Of a DNA stretch of 64,000 nucleotides, positions 10,056 through 20,227 are shown in pieces (the first letter of the stretch is position 1; the number at the start of each line of letters is the position of its first letter). The DNA comes from Frigidibacter oleivorans (GTDB lineage: Bacteria > Pseudomonadota > Alphaproteobacteria > Rhodobacterales > Rhodobacteraceae): contig NZ_RJRZ01000001.1 in the NCBI RefSeq assembly GCF_003993775.1, forward strand, positions 186,001-250,000, written 5' to 3'. The position numbers and the translations under genes were made by a program. Below the pieces are notes generated by a model that saw nothing but the letters and a program-made list of their open reading frames with translations, searched no databases and was not told where the DNA came from.

Positions 10056-11132
10056 ATGGCCGACCCCCTGCCCCTTTGTCCGCCCCATCGCCTGCCCCGG
10101 GCGCTGACCAGCATCGCCGACCTGCGGGCCGACGGGCTGGTCGCGGCAGCCGATGCCCCGGCGCTGGAGGCGGTGGCGGCGGAATTCCGGGTGCGGCTGT
10201 CCCCCGCGATGCGGGCGGCGCTGCGCGACCCCGGTGATGCGGTGGCGCGGCAGTTCCTGCCCGACCGGCGCGAGGCGCGGGTGCGGCCCGAGGAACTGGC
10301 CGACCCGATCGGCGATGCGGTGCACAGCCCGGTGCCGGGCCTGACCCATCGCTATCCCGACCGGGTGATCCTGCATGTCACCCAGACCTGCGAGGTCTAT
10401 TGCCGCTTCTGCTTTCGCCGCGAAGGCGTGGGCAGCACCGGCGCGCTGCCGGCGGACCAGCTCGACGCGGCGCTGGCCCATGTCGCGGCACATCCGGCGA
10501 TCCGCGAGGTGATCCTGACCGGCGGCGACCCGATGTCGCTGTCGGCGCGGCGGATCGGGGCGATCCTGGACCGGCTGGCGACGATCCCGCATGTGGGCGT
10601 GGTGCGCTTCCATACCCGCGTGCCGGTGGTGGCGCCCGAGCGGATCGACGCCGGACTGATCGCCGCGCTCGACATCCGGCCGGCGGTGCATGTCGTCGTC
10701 CATACCAACCATGCCGACGAGATCGGGGCCGAGGCGCGCGCCGCGCTGCGCCGCCTGTCCCGCGCGGGCATCCCGCTGCTGTCGCAGACGGTGCTGCTGC
10801 GCGGGATCAACGATTCGGTGGGGGCGCTGGAGACGCTGTTCCGCACGCTGATCGAGAACCGGGTAACGCCCTACTACCTGCACCATTGCGATCTGGCGCG
10901 GGGCACCTCGCATTTCCGCACCACGATTGCCGAGGGCCGGGCGCTGGTCGCGGCGCTGAGGGGGCGGATTTCCGGCCTCTGCCAGCCGACCTATGTGCTG
11001 GACATCCCCGGCGGGCATGGCAAGGCGCCGCTGACCGCGGACAACCTGCGCGAGACGGGCGAGCCCGGCCACTGGCAGGTGCGCGACTGGCAGGGGCGCT
11101 GGCACGACTACCGCGATCCGGTACGGGACTGA
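10056..11132 (+). CDS. Lysine-2,3-aminomutase-like radical SAM protein (KamA/EpmB family)
   Basis: 358 residues. The radical-SAM cluster motif CX3CX2C is Cys112-Cys116-Cys119 (CEVYCRFCF), followed by EVILTGGDPMSLS (SAM-binding GGDP). The PLP and substrate region is conserved: HHCDLARGTSHFRT and VLDIPGGHGKAPL supply the two Asp residues that hold lysine in clostridial aminomutase and the PLP Lys in GGxGK. The protein is shorter than catabolic KamA (about 416) and nearer EpmB, which makes beta-lysine for EF-P modification. EF-P and its ligase are not in the window, so the role (EF-P modification or lysine catabolism) is undecided. It lies 66 bp after dgdA. Confidence 0.85.
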   Translation: MADPLPLCPPHRLPRALTSIADLRADGLVAAADAPALEAVAAEFRVRLSPAMRAALRDPGDAVARQFLPDRREARVRPEELADPIGDAVHSPVPGLTHRYPDRVILHVTQTCEVYCRFCFRREGVGSTGALPADQLDAALAHVAAHPAIREVILTGGDPMSLSARRIGAILDRLATIPHVGVVRFHTRVPVVAPERIDAGLIAALDIRPAVHVVVHTNHADEIGAEARAALRRLSRAGIPLLSQTVLLRGINDSVGALETLFRTLIENRVTPYYLHHCDLARGTSHFRTTIAEGRALVAALRGRISGLCQPTYVLDIPGGHGKAPLTADNLRETGEPGHWQVRDWQGRWHDYRDPVRD

Positions 11133-11143
11133 ACCGCCCCCCG

Positions 11144-11172
11144 AAATGCAAACGGGGGCCCGAAGGCCCCCG
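11144..11172 (-). terminator. Rho-independent terminator of rplY
   Basis: On the minus strand an 8-bp perfect stem CGGGGGCC/GGCCCCCG closes a TTCG tetraloop and is followed by GTTTGCATTT. It lies 25 bp beyond the rplY stop. The convergent aminomutase-like gene ends 20 bp away on the other strand, but no T-run follows in the plus direction. Confidence 0.8.
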
Positions 11173-11196
11173 CCGCGAAACGTCAGTGCCGGGCGA

Positions 11197-11802
11197 TCAC
11201 GCCTCGGCTTCGGCCGCCTCGGCCGACACGAGGCCCGAGGGCGCCGCCAGATTCGCCACCACGAAGTTGCGCGCGATGGTGGGCGTCGCGCCCTTCGGCA
11301 GCTCGATATCGTTGATGTGGATGACGTCGCCGATCTGCTTGCCGGCCAGGTCCACGGTGATGTGGTCCGGGATGTCGCCGGCGGTCACTTCCAGTTCGAC
11401 TTCCGACCGCACCACGGTCAGCGTGCCGCCGCGCTTCAGCCCGGGGGCCTCGTCGTGGTTGATGAAATCGACATGGATGAACAGGTTGATGCGCGAATTG
11501 CGGTGCAGGCGCATCAGGTCGACATGGGTCGGCAGGTCCTTGACCACGTCGCGCTGCACGCCGCGGCAGATGACGCGCACGTCGTCCTGGCCGTCGATCT
11601 TCAGGTTGAAGAGCGTCGACAGGAAACGGCCGGCCTTCAACTTCTTCAGCAGGGCGTTGTAGTTGATGTTGATCGGCTGCGGCTCTTTGCCGTCGCCGTA
11701 GACGATGCCGGGTACGTAGCCTTCACGACGGGCTTGACGGGCGGCCCCCTTGCCTGTCCCCGTCCGCACCACGGCCACAAGATCCGGGATCTCACGTGCC
11801 AT
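11197..11802 (-). CDS. rplY: 50S ribosomal protein L25/Ctc
   Basis: 201 residues, the long L25/Ctc form (N-terminal 5S-rRNA-binding L25 domain plus C-terminal TL5-like domain). Typical segments are [41 protein letters not shown] and [19 protein letters not shown], then [25 protein letters not shown]. The C-terminus is Ala/Glu-rich (SAEAAEAEA). The ATG (MAREIPDL) has AGGAG about 7 bases ahead; the longer frame upstream is not conserved. In many relatives rplY is followed by pth, but here it ends at a terminator facing the aminomutase-like gene. Confidence 0.95.
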   Translation of the reverse strand: MAREIPDLVAVVRTGTGKGAARQARREGYVPGIVYGDGKEPQPININYNALLKKLKAGRFLSTLFNLKIDGQDDVRVICRGVQRDVVKDLPTHVDLMRLHRNSRINLFIHVDFINHDEAPGLKRGGTLTVVRSEVELEVTAGDIPDHITVDLAGKQIGDVIHINDIELPKGATPTIARNFVVANLAAPSGLVSAEAAEAEA

Positions 11803-11951
11803 TGGGTCTTCTCCTAGGTTAAACGGCGGACATCCTCCAAGGGTGCATGCCCGCAAGGCTGCCCCCTTACACGGGAACGCCCGGGTTGGGAAGCGGATTC
11901 CTGCGGCGGTTTCCGCCCCCGCCGCGGCCCCCCTTGCGCCCGCGCCTGCGC

Positions 11952-12743
11952 TCAGGCCGCGTGCGCGCCGGCGGCCAGCGCGGTGACCAGCGACAGCACC
12001 TCTGTCACCGGCTTGCCCTCGCCCACCAGCTTCACGATGGCCGATCCCACGACGCAGCCATCGGCGATGCCGGCGATGTCCTGCGCGCCCTCGGGCGTGG
12101 TGATGCCGAAGCCCACCACCACCGGCAGGTCCGTCGCCGCCTTGATCCGCGCCACCTGCGGGCCGACATCGGCGGCCTGCGCCGCCGCCGATCCGGTGAT
12201 GCCGGTGATCGAGACGTAATAGACGAAACCGCTGGTATTCTGCAGCACCCGGGGCAGGCGGCGGTCGTCGGTGGTGGGCGTCGCCAGCCGGATGAAGTTC
12301 AGCCCCGCCGCCTGCGCCGGCAGGCACAGTTCGTCATCCTCCTCCGGCGGCAGGTCCACCACGATCAGCCCGTCGATCCCCGCCGCCTTCGCCTCGGCCA
12401 GGAAGCGGTCGACGCCGCGGGAATAGATCGGGTTGTAATAGCCCATCATCACGATGGGCGTGGTGGCGTCGCCCTTGCGGAATTCGGCCACCATCGCGAG
12501 CGTCTTCTGCAGGGTCTGGCCCGCCTCCAGCGCCCGCTGGCCGGCGCGCTGGACGGTGGGGCCGTCCGCCATCGGATCGGTGAAGGGCATGCCGAGTTCG
12601 ATCACGTCGACGCCCGCGCCCGGCAGGCCCTTCATCAGCTCCAGCGAGGTGGCCGCGTCCGGATCGCCCGCCATGATATAGGCGACGAAGGCCTTGCGCC
12701 CCTCGCCGCGCAGCCGTGCGAAGGTGTCGTCGATCCGGGTCAT
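11952..12743 (-). CDS. trpA: Tryptophan synthase alpha subunit
   Basis: 263 residues, a normal TrpA. The alpha subunit cleaves indole-3-glycerol phosphate to indole and glyceraldehyde-3-phosphate and channels indole to TrpB. The catalytic Glu and Asp lie in [45 protein letters not shown] and [15 protein letters not shown] are further family motifs. GAGGGAAG precedes the ATG. It is separated from trpB and the other trp genes, none of which is in this window, and it is 149 bp upstream of rplY in the same direction. Confidence 0.96.
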   Translation of the reverse strand: MTRIDDTFARLRGEGRKAFVAYIMAGDPDAATSLELMKGLPGAGVDVIELGMPFTDPMADGPTVQRAGQRALEAGQTLQKTLAMVAEFRKGDATTPIVMMGYYNPIYSRGVDRFLAEAKAAGIDGLIVVDLPPEEDDELCLPAQAAGLNFIRLATPTTDDRRLPRVLQNTSGFVYYVSITGITGSAAAQAADVGPQVARIKAATDLPVVVGFGITTPEGAQDIAGIADGCVVGSAIVKLVGEGKPVTEVLSLVTALAAGAHAA

Positions 12744-12856
12744 GGGCTTCCCTCGTGCTGAATTCACCGGGTCTTGCCCAAGCCGGCCCGGAAAATCAAT
12801 GCCCGTTGCGGCACCCTGCGGCGGGGATGCGACGGCCCCTGCGCGACGTCCGGTCC

Positions 12857-13318
12857 TCAGACCGCGGCCACCTCCTCCTCCTCGGGGCAGCCCATGCCGG
12901 CCTTCATCGGGCCCGAGATCATCCAATGGGTGCCGAAGCGATCCTTCACCATGCCGAAGCCCTCGGCCCAGAAGGTTTCGGCGAAGGGCATGATGACCGC
13001 GCCGCCCTCGGCCAGCCGGTCGAACAGGGTCTGGCCCGCCGCCAGATCGGGCACCGACCGGCTGACCGAAACCGAAGCCTGCGGCATCCCCTCCATCCCC
13101 GGCGGATAGTCCGACGCCATCAGCGCCCGCCCGTCCTTCATCAGCGCCGCATGCATGACCAGCTGGCGCCCGGTCTCGTCGAGCGGCGGGCCGGGCGGGG
13201 CTTCGGGCGCCTCGCCATAGCGCATCAGCATCAGGTCGTCGGCGCCGAAGACCTCGGCATAGAAGGTCATCGCCTCGGCACAGTTGCCCTGGAAATGCAG
13301 GTAGGGATCGAAGCTCAT
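12857..13318 (-). CDS. VOC-fold (glyoxalase/PhnB-like) protein
   Basis: 153 residues. It starts [25 protein letters not shown], the standard opening of PhnB/YjdN-type vicinal-oxygen-chelate proteins, with later [21 protein letters not shown] and [27 protein letters not shown] blocks. These are small dimeric metal-fold proteins, usually of unknown substrate. The ATG follows AGAGGAG by 6 bases. It ends with an unusual EEEEVAAV tail. It is probably monocistronic, lying 113 bp upstream of trpA and divergent from ychF. Confidence 0.88.
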   Translation of the reverse strand: MSFDPYLHFQGNCAEAMTFYAEVFGADDLMLMRYGEAPEAPPGPPLDETGRQLVMHAALMKDGRALMASDYPPGMEGMPQASVSVSRSVPDLAAGQTLFDRLAEGGAVIMPFAETFWAEGFGMVKDRFGTHWMISGPMKAGMGCPEEEEVAAV

Positions 13319-13479
13319 CGCGCGTCTCCTCTGGTGGTGGGATGTCGGCCGCGGCGGACGGGGACAGGGTGGCACGGCATTAGGTTGGCATCAACACTTT
13401 TTCCCGCTGCCCCCTGCCACGGCTTGCACGCGGGCGGGGCCTTGCCTATGACACCCCCGGGCTTTGCAGGAGAGCGATC

Positions 13480-14577
13480 ATGGGCTTCAGGATGGGCATC
13501 GTCGGGCTGCCGAATGTCGGCAAGTCCACGCTCTTCAACGCGCTGACGAAGACGGCCGCCGCGCAGGCCGCCAACTTCCCCTTCTGCACCATCGAACCGA
13601 ATGTGGGCGACGTGGCGGTGCCCGACCCGCGGCTGGACCGGCTGGCCGCCATCGCCGGGTCGAAGCAGATCATCCCCACCCGCATCACCTTCGTCGACAT
13701 CGCCGGGCTGGTGAAGGGTGCGTCCAAGGGCGAGGGCCTCGGCAACCAGTTCCTCGCCAATATCCGCGAGGTGGATGCCATCGCCCATGTGCTGCGCTGC
13801 TTCGAGGATGGCGACATCACCCATGTCGAGGGGCGCGTCGATCCGGTGGCCGATGCCGAGACCATCGAGACCGAGCTGATGATCGCCGACATGGAATCGA
13901 TCGAGAAGCGGCTGGCGAACCTCGCCCGCAAGCTGAAGGGCGGCGACAAGGAAGCGCTCGACCAGGACCGGCTGCTGCGTCAGGCGCTGGCGGCGCTGGA
14001 GGCGGGGCGGCCCGCCCGCGCGGTCACGGTGGCCGAGGATGACCGCAAGGCCTGGGCGATGCTGCAGCTGCTGACGGCGAAGCCCGTCCTCTATGTCTGC
14101 AATGTCGAGGAATCCGCCGCAGGCACCGGCAATGCCCAGTCGGAACGGGTGGCGAAGATGGCTGCCGAACAGGGCGCGGCCAGCGTGGTGATCTCGGCCC
14201 GGATCGAGGAAGAGATCAGCCAGCTCGACGCCGAAGAGGCGCAGATGTTCCTCGCCGAGATGGGGCTGGAGGAGGCCGGGCTCGACCGGCTGATCCGCGC
14301 GGGCTATGCCCTCTTGGGCCTGCAGACCTATTTCACCGTCGGCCCGAAAGAGGCCCGCGCCTGGACCATCCACAAGGGCACGCTGGCGCCGCAGGCGGCG
14401 GGCGTGATCCACGGCGATTTCGAAAAGGGCTTCATCCGCGCCGAGACGGTCGCCTATGACGACTACATTGCCGGCAACGGCGAAGCCGGCGCCCGCGAGG
14501 CCGGCAAGTTCCGGGTCGAGGGCAAGACCTATGAGGTCAAGGACGGCGACGTCCTGCACTTCCTGTTCAACGGCTGA
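13480..14577 (+). CDS. ychF: Redox-responsive ribosome-associated ATPase/GTPase YchF
   Basis: 365 residues, close to the family length of 363. The Obg-family P-loop [14 protein letters not shown] is at residues 9-22; switch/G3 is [20 protein letters not shown]. The G4 position reads CNVEE (NxxE) rather than NKxD, the hallmark of YchF's ATP preference. A coiled-coil (residues about 130-200) and a C-terminal TGS domain ([35 protein letters not shown]) follow. AGGAGA precedes the ATG. The stop codon lies inside a 14-bp tandem repeat (separate entry). Confidence 0.96.
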   Translation: MGFRMGIVGLPNVGKSTLFNALTKTAAAQAANFPFCTIEPNVGDVAVPDPRLDRLAAIAGSKQIIPTRITFVDIAGLVKGASKGEGLGNQFLANIREVDAIAHVLRCFEDGDITHVEGRVDPVADAETIETELMIADMESIEKRLANLARKLKGGDKEALDQDRLLRQALAALEAGRPARAVTVAEDDRKAWAMLQLLTAKPVLYVCNVEESAAGTGNAQSERVAKMAAEQGAASVVISARIEEEISQLDAEEAQMFLAEMGLEEAGLDRLIRAGYALLGLQTYFTVGPKEARAWTIHKGTLAPQAAGVIHGDFEKGFIRAETVAYDDYIAGNGEAGAREAGKFRVEGKTYEVKDGDVLHFLFNG

Positions 14578-14628
14578 CCGTCGGCGGCTGACCTTCGGCG
14601 GCTGACCTTCGAGACGGCTGGCCTTGGC
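14571..14628. repeat. Imperfect 14-bp tandem repeat spanning the ychF stop codon
   Basis: Three contiguous units cggctgacc(g/t)tcg(g/a) start at 14571, 14585 and 14599; a degenerate fourth, cggctggccttggc, starts at 14615. The first unit contains the last codon and TGA stop of ychF. Because 14 is not a multiple of 3, each copy places a TGA in a different frame downstream. It probably arose by duplication of the gene end, leaving redundant stops. It also separates ychF from the convergent trmB. Confidence 0.85.
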
Positions 14629-14634
14629 GGGCCG

Positions 14635-15372
14635 TCAGACCCGCCGGAAGGTCGCGTAATCCGGCACCCGGCCCTCGCGCAGCGCCTTTTGCTCATAGCG
14701 GGTGGACAGCCAGTCCTCCCAGGGTGTGCCGGACCGGGCGACGAGGGCGAAGCCCGCCTTCGGCACCTCCAGCAGCGCCTGCCGCATGTAGTCGGAGATG
14801 TCGGTGGCCACCCGGAACTCCGCCCCAGGCGCCATCACGCGATGCAGCGGCAGCAGATGGTCCTGCGTGACGAAGCGGCGGCGGTGGTGGCGGCGCTTGG
14901 GCCAGGGGTCGGGATAGTTCAGGAAGGCCTTCGCGATGCTGGCGGCGGGCAGCACGTCGAAGAGGTCGCGCACATCGCCCGGATGCACGGCAAGGTTCGA
15001 CACCCCCGCCTGCCGCACCTTGCCCAACAACATCGCCACGCCGTTGATGAAGGGCTCGCAGCCGATCAGGCCGATGCCGGGATAGCGGGCCGCCATATGC
15101 ACCATGTGCTCGCCGCCGCCAAAGCCCACTTCCAGCCAGACTGGGCGGTCCGGGCCGAAGACCCCCGCCAGGTCGAGGGGCGCACGGTCGGGATTGTCGG
15201 CGCGGCTGACGCCGCGCAGACCCAGATGCAGCAGATCCTCGGCCAGATAGGTCCGCTGGGACGGGCGGATCGTCTTGCCGGACCGGCGGCCATAGAAGTT
15301 GCGCCATTGGGGCGCGTCGGAGTCGTCCGCCGCGCGGTCGTCCTGCATGTCATCATCGGGCATCGGGGTCAT
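14635..15372 (-). CDS. trmB: tRNA (guanine-N7-)-methyltransferase
   Basis: 245 residues. TrmB makes m7G46 in the variable loop of tRNAs using SAM. Motifs are WLEVGFGGGEHMVHMA (SAM motif I), GCEPFINGVAMLL and the diagnostic AFLNYPDPWPKRRHHRRRFV (PDPWPKxRH), then RVATDISDYM and near the end WEDWLSTRYEQKALREGR. The N-terminal 20 residues are acidic and variable (PMPDDDMQDDRAADD); two further in-frame ATGs there make the exact start uncertain. It is third in the metK-DMT-trmB direction of transcription, tied functionally to metK through SAM. Confidence 0.95.
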   Translation of the reverse strand: MTPMPDDDMQDDRAADDSDAPQWRNFYGRRSGKTIRPSQRTYLAEDLLHLGLRGVSRADNPDRAPLDLAGVFGPDRPVWLEVGFGGGEHMVHMAARYPGIGLIGCEPFINGVAMLLGKVRQAGVSNLAVHPGDVRDLFDVLPAASIAKAFLNYPDPWPKRRHHRRRFVTQDHLLPLHRVMAPGAEFRVATDISDYMRQALLEVPKAGFALVARSGTPWEDWLSTRYEQKALREGRVPDYATFRRV

Positions 15373-15426
15373 GGGGCGCGGCCATACCGCCGCTTTGCGG
15401 GCGGGGTCAACCCCGGTCGGGTCCGC

Positions 15427-15873
15427 TCATCCCCGCTGGATCAGCCACAGCCCCAGCCCCATGCAGCACAGGCCCGCCACCCGGGCCGCGCCGAGCGGGC
15501 GCACCATCGCGCCGAACAGGCCGAACTGGTCGATGATCGCGGCCGAGATCATCTGCCCCAGCAGCACGAAGAACACCGCGTTGCCGACGCCGAAGCGCGG
15601 GGCGACGAAGGTGACCGAGGTGACGTAGAAGCAGACGAAGAGGCCGCCCAGCATCAGGTGTTTCGGCTGCGCCGGCACCTTGGCCAGCGCCCCGGCGCTG
15701 CCCGTCGCCAGCATCACCGCCACCGCCCCCGCCAGCGCCACGCAGAACAGCACCACCCCGGCGGCGGGGGGCGAGCCGATACGGGCGCCCAGCTGCGCGT
15801 TCAGCGCCGCAAGCAGCGGAATGCCGATGCCGGCGGCGAGCATGATGAGGGCATAGCGAAAGGCGTCGGGCAT
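15427..15873 (-). CDS. DMT-superfamily small membrane protein (YdcZ/DUF606 type)
   Basis: 148 residues, almost entirely membrane-spanning, with about five helices: YALIMLAAGIGIPLLAALNA, AGVVLFCVALAGAVAVMLATG, LMLGGLFVCFYVTSVTFVAP, NAVFFVLLGQMISAAIIDQFG and AARVAGLCCMGLGLWLI. The length, the N-terminal Asn-Ala-Gln-Leu-Gly segment and the pattern match the half-size YdcZ/DUF606 transporters, which act as dimers. The substrate is unknown. It is inserted between metK and trmB, with gaps of about 50 bp on each side. Confidence 0.85.
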   Translation of the reverse strand: MPDAFRYALIMLAAGIGIPLLAALNAQLGARIGSPPAAGVVLFCVALAGAVAVMLATGSAGALAKVPAQPKHLMLGGLFVCFYVTSVTFVAPRFGVGNAVFFVLLGQMISAAIIDQFGLFGAMVRPLGAARVAGLCCMGLGLWLIQRG

Positions 15874-15921
15874 GTCGGCTCCACTGAGGGCGTGGGGCGG
15901 CAGCGCCGCCCCCGGTTGGCG

Positions 15922-17088
<1,167 letters not shown>

Positions 17089-17096
17089 CGGGAAGC

Positions 17097-17142
17097 GCTC
17101 CATTCACAAAAAATCCCCGCCACGCCAGGAAGCCGTTGTGGC
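17097..17142 (-). promoter_or_regulatory. SAM/SAH riboswitch controlling metK
   Basis: The minus-strand RNA has stem GCCAC/GUGGC (17142-17138 with 17123-17119) closing a loop with ACGGCUUCCUGGC, then a U-rich linker and GGAGC at 17101-17097. The loop segment GCUUCC can pair with GGAGC with one U bulged, forming the H-type pseudoknot of the SAM/SAH class. GGAG is the metK Shine-Dalgarno, so ligand binding would block translation. Established knowledge: SAM/SAH riboswitches are about 45 nt, occur in Rhodobacterales and mostly precede metK. Position, length and core sequence all agree. Confidence 0.88.
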
Positions 17143-17180
17143 AGTTCGTTTTGCCTGCGTATCCCTGCCGCAGGGCAGCG

Positions 17181-18746
17181 TCAATCGCGCTTGCGCAAGC
17201 GCAGCAGCGCGAGCCCGGCCAGCAGCGCCGCGAGCAGCATCAGCATGGGCAGGTCGCCCGTCCGCGCATAGGGCGGCGGCGGCAGCGCGCCGGGCAGCGC
17301 GATATCGAGATGCCCCTCCTCGTTCAGCGGCAGCGCCGCCAGCACCCGCCCCCGGGCATCGATGGCGGCCGACACGCCGGTATTGGCCGCGCGGATCAGC
17401 GGCAGGCCCTGCTCGATTGCCCGCAGCCGCGCCTGCGCCAGATGCTGGAAGGGGCCGGACAGGCTGCCGAACCACGCATCGTTGGTGGCCTGCAGGATCC
17501 AGCCGGGCGGCGGGCCGGGCAGATGCCGAGCGGCGGTCAGTTCCTGCGGGAACACCGCCTCGTAGCAGATCAGCGGCAGCACCCGGCCCAGCCCGGCGCC
17601 GAGGTCCAGCAGCGCGGGGCCGGGACCAGCGCTGTAGCCATGCCCCGCCTGCGCCGCGAAGGCGGAAATGCCCACCCGCGCCAGCAGGTCGCCCGCCGGC
17701 AGATATTCCCCGAAGGGCACGAGGTGATGCTTGTCGTACAGCCCTTGCAGCCTGCCCGCGCCGTCCAGGACCGCGAGGCTGTTGTAGTAGCGCGCGCCCT
17801 CGGCCCGCTGCAGGCCCAGCACGATCCGTCGCCCGCCCGCGCCGGCCGCAATCGCCTGGGGCAGCGCACCCTCGGCATCGAAGAGCCAGGGCACCGCAGT
17901 TTCCGGCCAGATCACCAGATCGGGCTCCGGCCCCTCGGCCGGGGCGGCGCTGTGGTCCAGCAGCCGCTGGAAAAACACCTCCGCCATGCCGGGCTGCCAT
18001 TTCAGGTGCTGGGCGGCGTTCGGCTGGACGATGCGCAGCGTCACCGGCCGGTCGGGCGGCGGCACCGGCTGCGCCAGCCGCCAGGCGCCGCCTGCCCACA
18101 GCCCCGCGACCAGCGCCAGCGCCGCCGCCGCGCCGCGCAGGCCGAAGATGGCCGGCAGCGCCGCGGCGAGCGTCGTGGCCAGCGACAGGCCGAGCGACCC
18201 GGCCAGCGCCGCGGCCTGCGCCACCGGCGTGCCGATCCAGACATGCCCGAACAGCGCCCAGGGGAAACCGGTGAAGACATAACCGCGCAGCGCGTCGCCC
18301 GCGGCCAGACAGACCGCCAGCGCCAGCGCCCGCCGCGCGGGCGTCCGGCCCAACAGCGCAGCGCCCCAGCCCGCCCCCGCCCAGAACAGCGCCATGCCGA
18401 AGGCCATCATCGGCAGGGCGAAGGGTGCCATCCAGCCATGCCGCCAGGGTTCGACGAAGAAGGGCTCGACGATCCAGAACAGGGCCGCGGCGAAATGGCC
18501 CGCCCCCGCGAACAGCGCCGCCAGCGCGGCATGGCGCGGCCGCGATTCCGCCGCGACCCGGCGGATCACCAGCCACAGCGCCGGCAGCGCGACATACCAC
18601 GCGCCGAGCGGCGCCTGCCCCGCCGCCACCAGCCCCCCCAGCAGGGCGAGCCATCCCCGGTCGATCCAGCGCAGACTCGGCACCGCCGCGACGGCGCCGT
18701 CCACGCGGGCGGCCACGGCGGCCGGGGTCGGCGCCGGGCCGGCCAC
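17181..18746 (-). CDS. lnt: Apolipoprotein N-acyltransferase
   Basis: 521 residues; the inner-membrane enzyme that adds the third acyl chain to lipoproteins. The N-terminal half is hydrophobic with about six membrane helices (e.g. GWLALLGGLVAAGQAPLG, ALFAGAGHFAAALFWIVEP). A periplasmic nitrilase-like domain follows with the triad Glu (VIWPETAVPWL), Lys (YDKHHLVPFGEYLP) and Cys (LICYEAVFP). A final helix (LPMLMLLAALLAGLALL) is followed by a basic tail RLRKRD. The start is a GTG 2 bp after corC with a poor ribosome site, so it may be translationally coupled. Confidence 0.95.
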   Translation of the reverse strand: MAGPAPTPAAVAARVDGAVAAVPSLRWIDRGWLALLGGLVAAGQAPLGAWYVALPALWLVIRRVAAESRPRHAALAALFAGAGHFAAALFWIVEPFFVEPWRHGWMAPFALPMMAFGMALFWAGAGWGAALLGRTPARRALALAVCLAAGDALRGYVFTGFPWALFGHVWIGTPVAQAAALAGSLGLSLATTLAAALPAIFGLRGAAAALALVAGLWAGGAWRLAQPVPPPDRPVTLRIVQPNAAQHLKWQPGMAEVFFQRLLDHSAAPAEGPEPDLVIWPETAVPWLFDAEGALPQAIAAGAGGRRIVLGLQRAEGARYYNSLAVLDGAGRLQGLYDKHHLVPFGEYLPAGDLLARVGISAFAAQAGHGYSAGPGPALLDLGAGLGRVLPLICYEAVFPQELTAARHLPGPPPGWILQATNDAWFGSLSGPFQHLAQARLRAIEQGLPLIRAANTGVSAAIDARGRVLAALPLNEEGHLDIALPGALPPPPYARTGDLPMLMLLAALLAGLALLRLRKRD

Positions 18747-18748
18747 GG

Positions 18749-19648
18749 TCAGGCGCGCGCTTCGGGCAGGCGGACGCGCAGCCGCTTGATCCGGCGCGGA
18801 TCGGCGTCCAGCACCTCGAATTCCACGCCGTTCTCGGCCAGAACCCGTTCGCCCCGCAGCGGCACCCGCCCCGTCAGCATGAAGACGAGGCCGCCCATCG
18901 TGTCGACCTCCTCGCCCTCTTCGTCATCGGCCAGCCGGCGGCCCACCGCCTCTTCGAACTCGTCGAGCGGCGCGCGGGCCAGAACCACCCACTGCCCCGG
19001 CTTTTCCTGCGACCAGAAGGCGCCTTCCTCGTCCTCGTCATGTTCGTCGTCGATGTCGCCGATCACCGTCTCGATCAGGTCCTCGATCGTCACCAGCCCG
19101 TCGACGCTGCCGTATTCGTCGATGACCAGCGCCATGTGGATCCGCTCGGCCTGCATCTTCTGCAGCAGGGTCGCCAGCGCCATCGACGGCGGCACATACA
19201 GCAGCGGCCGCAGCAGTGGGCGCAGCTCGAACCCCTCGCCGGGCGCGCCGAAGCCGAAGCCGAGCGCGAGATCCTTCAGGTGGATGATGCCCAGCGGTGT
19301 GTCGATGGTGCCGTCATAGACCGGCAGCCGGCTGAAGCCGTGTTCGCGGAACACCGCGACCAGATCGTCCAGCCCGATATCCACGGGCGCGGCGGCGATT
19401 TCCGGCTTGGGCGTGGCGATGTCGTCGACGCGCAGCCGCCTGAGCGCCGACAGGCCCGGCAGCGCACGCGCCTCGGGGCGCGCGGGCGCTTCCTCGCCGG
19501 ACGGTTCGGGGACCTCGCCCCCGCCCAGCACGTTCAGGATACGTCCCAGAAAACCGCGGGGGCTGCTACTGTGTCCCTCGGCTTCACTTCCCGTCTCACG
19601 GTCCAGCGCGCCCTGCGCTGCCGTAGACCCGTCCGCACTCTCGCCCAT
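18749..19648 (-). CDS. corC: CBS-pair transporter-associated protein CorC/YbeX
   Basis: 299 residues. Two CBS domains lie in the middle (TPLGIIHLKDLALGFGF; MALVIDEYGSVDGLVTIEDLIETVIGDIDDEHD), followed by a C-terminal CorC_HlyC domain (WVVLARAPLDEFEEAVGRRL...MLTGRVPLRGERV). There are no membrane helices. The first 70 residues are variable. AAAGGA precedes the ATG. CorC/YbeX has been linked to Mg/Co efflux and ribosome metabolism; its conserved neighbours ybeY and phoH upstream and lnt downstream are all present. Confidence 0.92.
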   Translation of the reverse strand: MGESADGSTAAQGALDRETGSEAEGHSSSPRGFLGRILNVLGGGEVPEPSGEEAPARPEARALPGLSALRRLRVDDIATPKPEIAAAPVDIGLDDLVAVFREHGFSRLPVYDGTIDTPLGIIHLKDLALGFGFGAPGEGFELRPLLRPLLYVPPSMALATLLQKMQAERIHMALVIDEYGSVDGLVTIEDLIETVIGDIDDEHDEDEEGAFWSQEKPGQWVVLARAPLDEFEEAVGRRLADDEEGEEVDTMGGLVFMLTGRVPLRGERVLAENGVEFEVLDADPRRIKRLRVRLPEARA

Positions 19649-19708
19649 CGGTCCTTTCCATATGGCCGGGCCTGTGGCGCCAAGGCGCGGCCCGCGTTTC
19701 AGATGCTG

Positions 19709-20227
19709 TCAGTCATAGGGATTTGCAAGCCCGAGCCCCGCAAGGACCCGCGCTTCCGTCCCTTCCATGAGCGCCGCATCGCCGTCGCGTTCATGATCGT
19801 AGCCCAGAAGGTGCAAGACCGCATGCACCAGCAGATGCGTCACGTGATCCGCCATCGGCTTGCCGGCCTCGGCCGCCTCGCGGTCGCAGGTGTCCCAGGC
19901 GATGGCGATGTCGCCCAGTTCCTCGGGCATGTCCGGGTCGCCCGCGGGCAGGTCGGGCGCCGCGCCCTCGGCCTCGGCGCCCCGTTCTTCCGACGGCCAG
20001 GACAACACGTTGGTGGGCAGCGGCTTGCCCCGGAACTCGGCATTCAGGGCGGCGATCCGCGCGTCGTCGCAGCCCATCAGGCTGATCTCGAACCCGGCCG
20101 GGTCCAGACCCAGATCGCGGAGCGTGGCGCGGCCCGCCCGTTCGGCGATGCCGTCCAGCCCGAACGCCTGCCAGCGGTCGTCCTCTGCGATCGTGTCAAC
20201 CAGCCTCGGGTCCATCCGCGCGGTCAT
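19709..20227 (-). CDS. ybeY: Endoribonuclease / rRNA maturation factor YbeY
   Basis: 172 residues. The UPF0054 metal motif is HAVLHLLGYDHERDGDA (three His ligands), with HVTHLLVHAVLH before it and LNAEFRGKPLPTNVLSWPSEE upstream. YbeY takes part in 16S rRNA 3'-end processing and 70S quality control. The start overlaps the phoH 3' end by about 30 bp; the ATG with GAGG just before it (MTARMDPRLVD) is preferred, and the next ATG four codons later is possible. An insertion GAEAEGAAPDLPAGDPDM between the catalytic blocks is longer than in E. coli but usual for this order. Confidence 0.93.
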   Translation of the reverse strand: MTARMDPRLVDTIAEDDRWQAFGLDGIAERAGRATLRDLGLDPAGFEISLMGCDDARIAALNAEFRGKPLPTNVLSWPSEERGAEAEGAAPDLPAGDPDMPEELGDIAIAWDTCDREAAEAGKPMADHVTHLLVHAVLHLLGYDHERDGDAALMEGTEARVLAGLGLANPYD

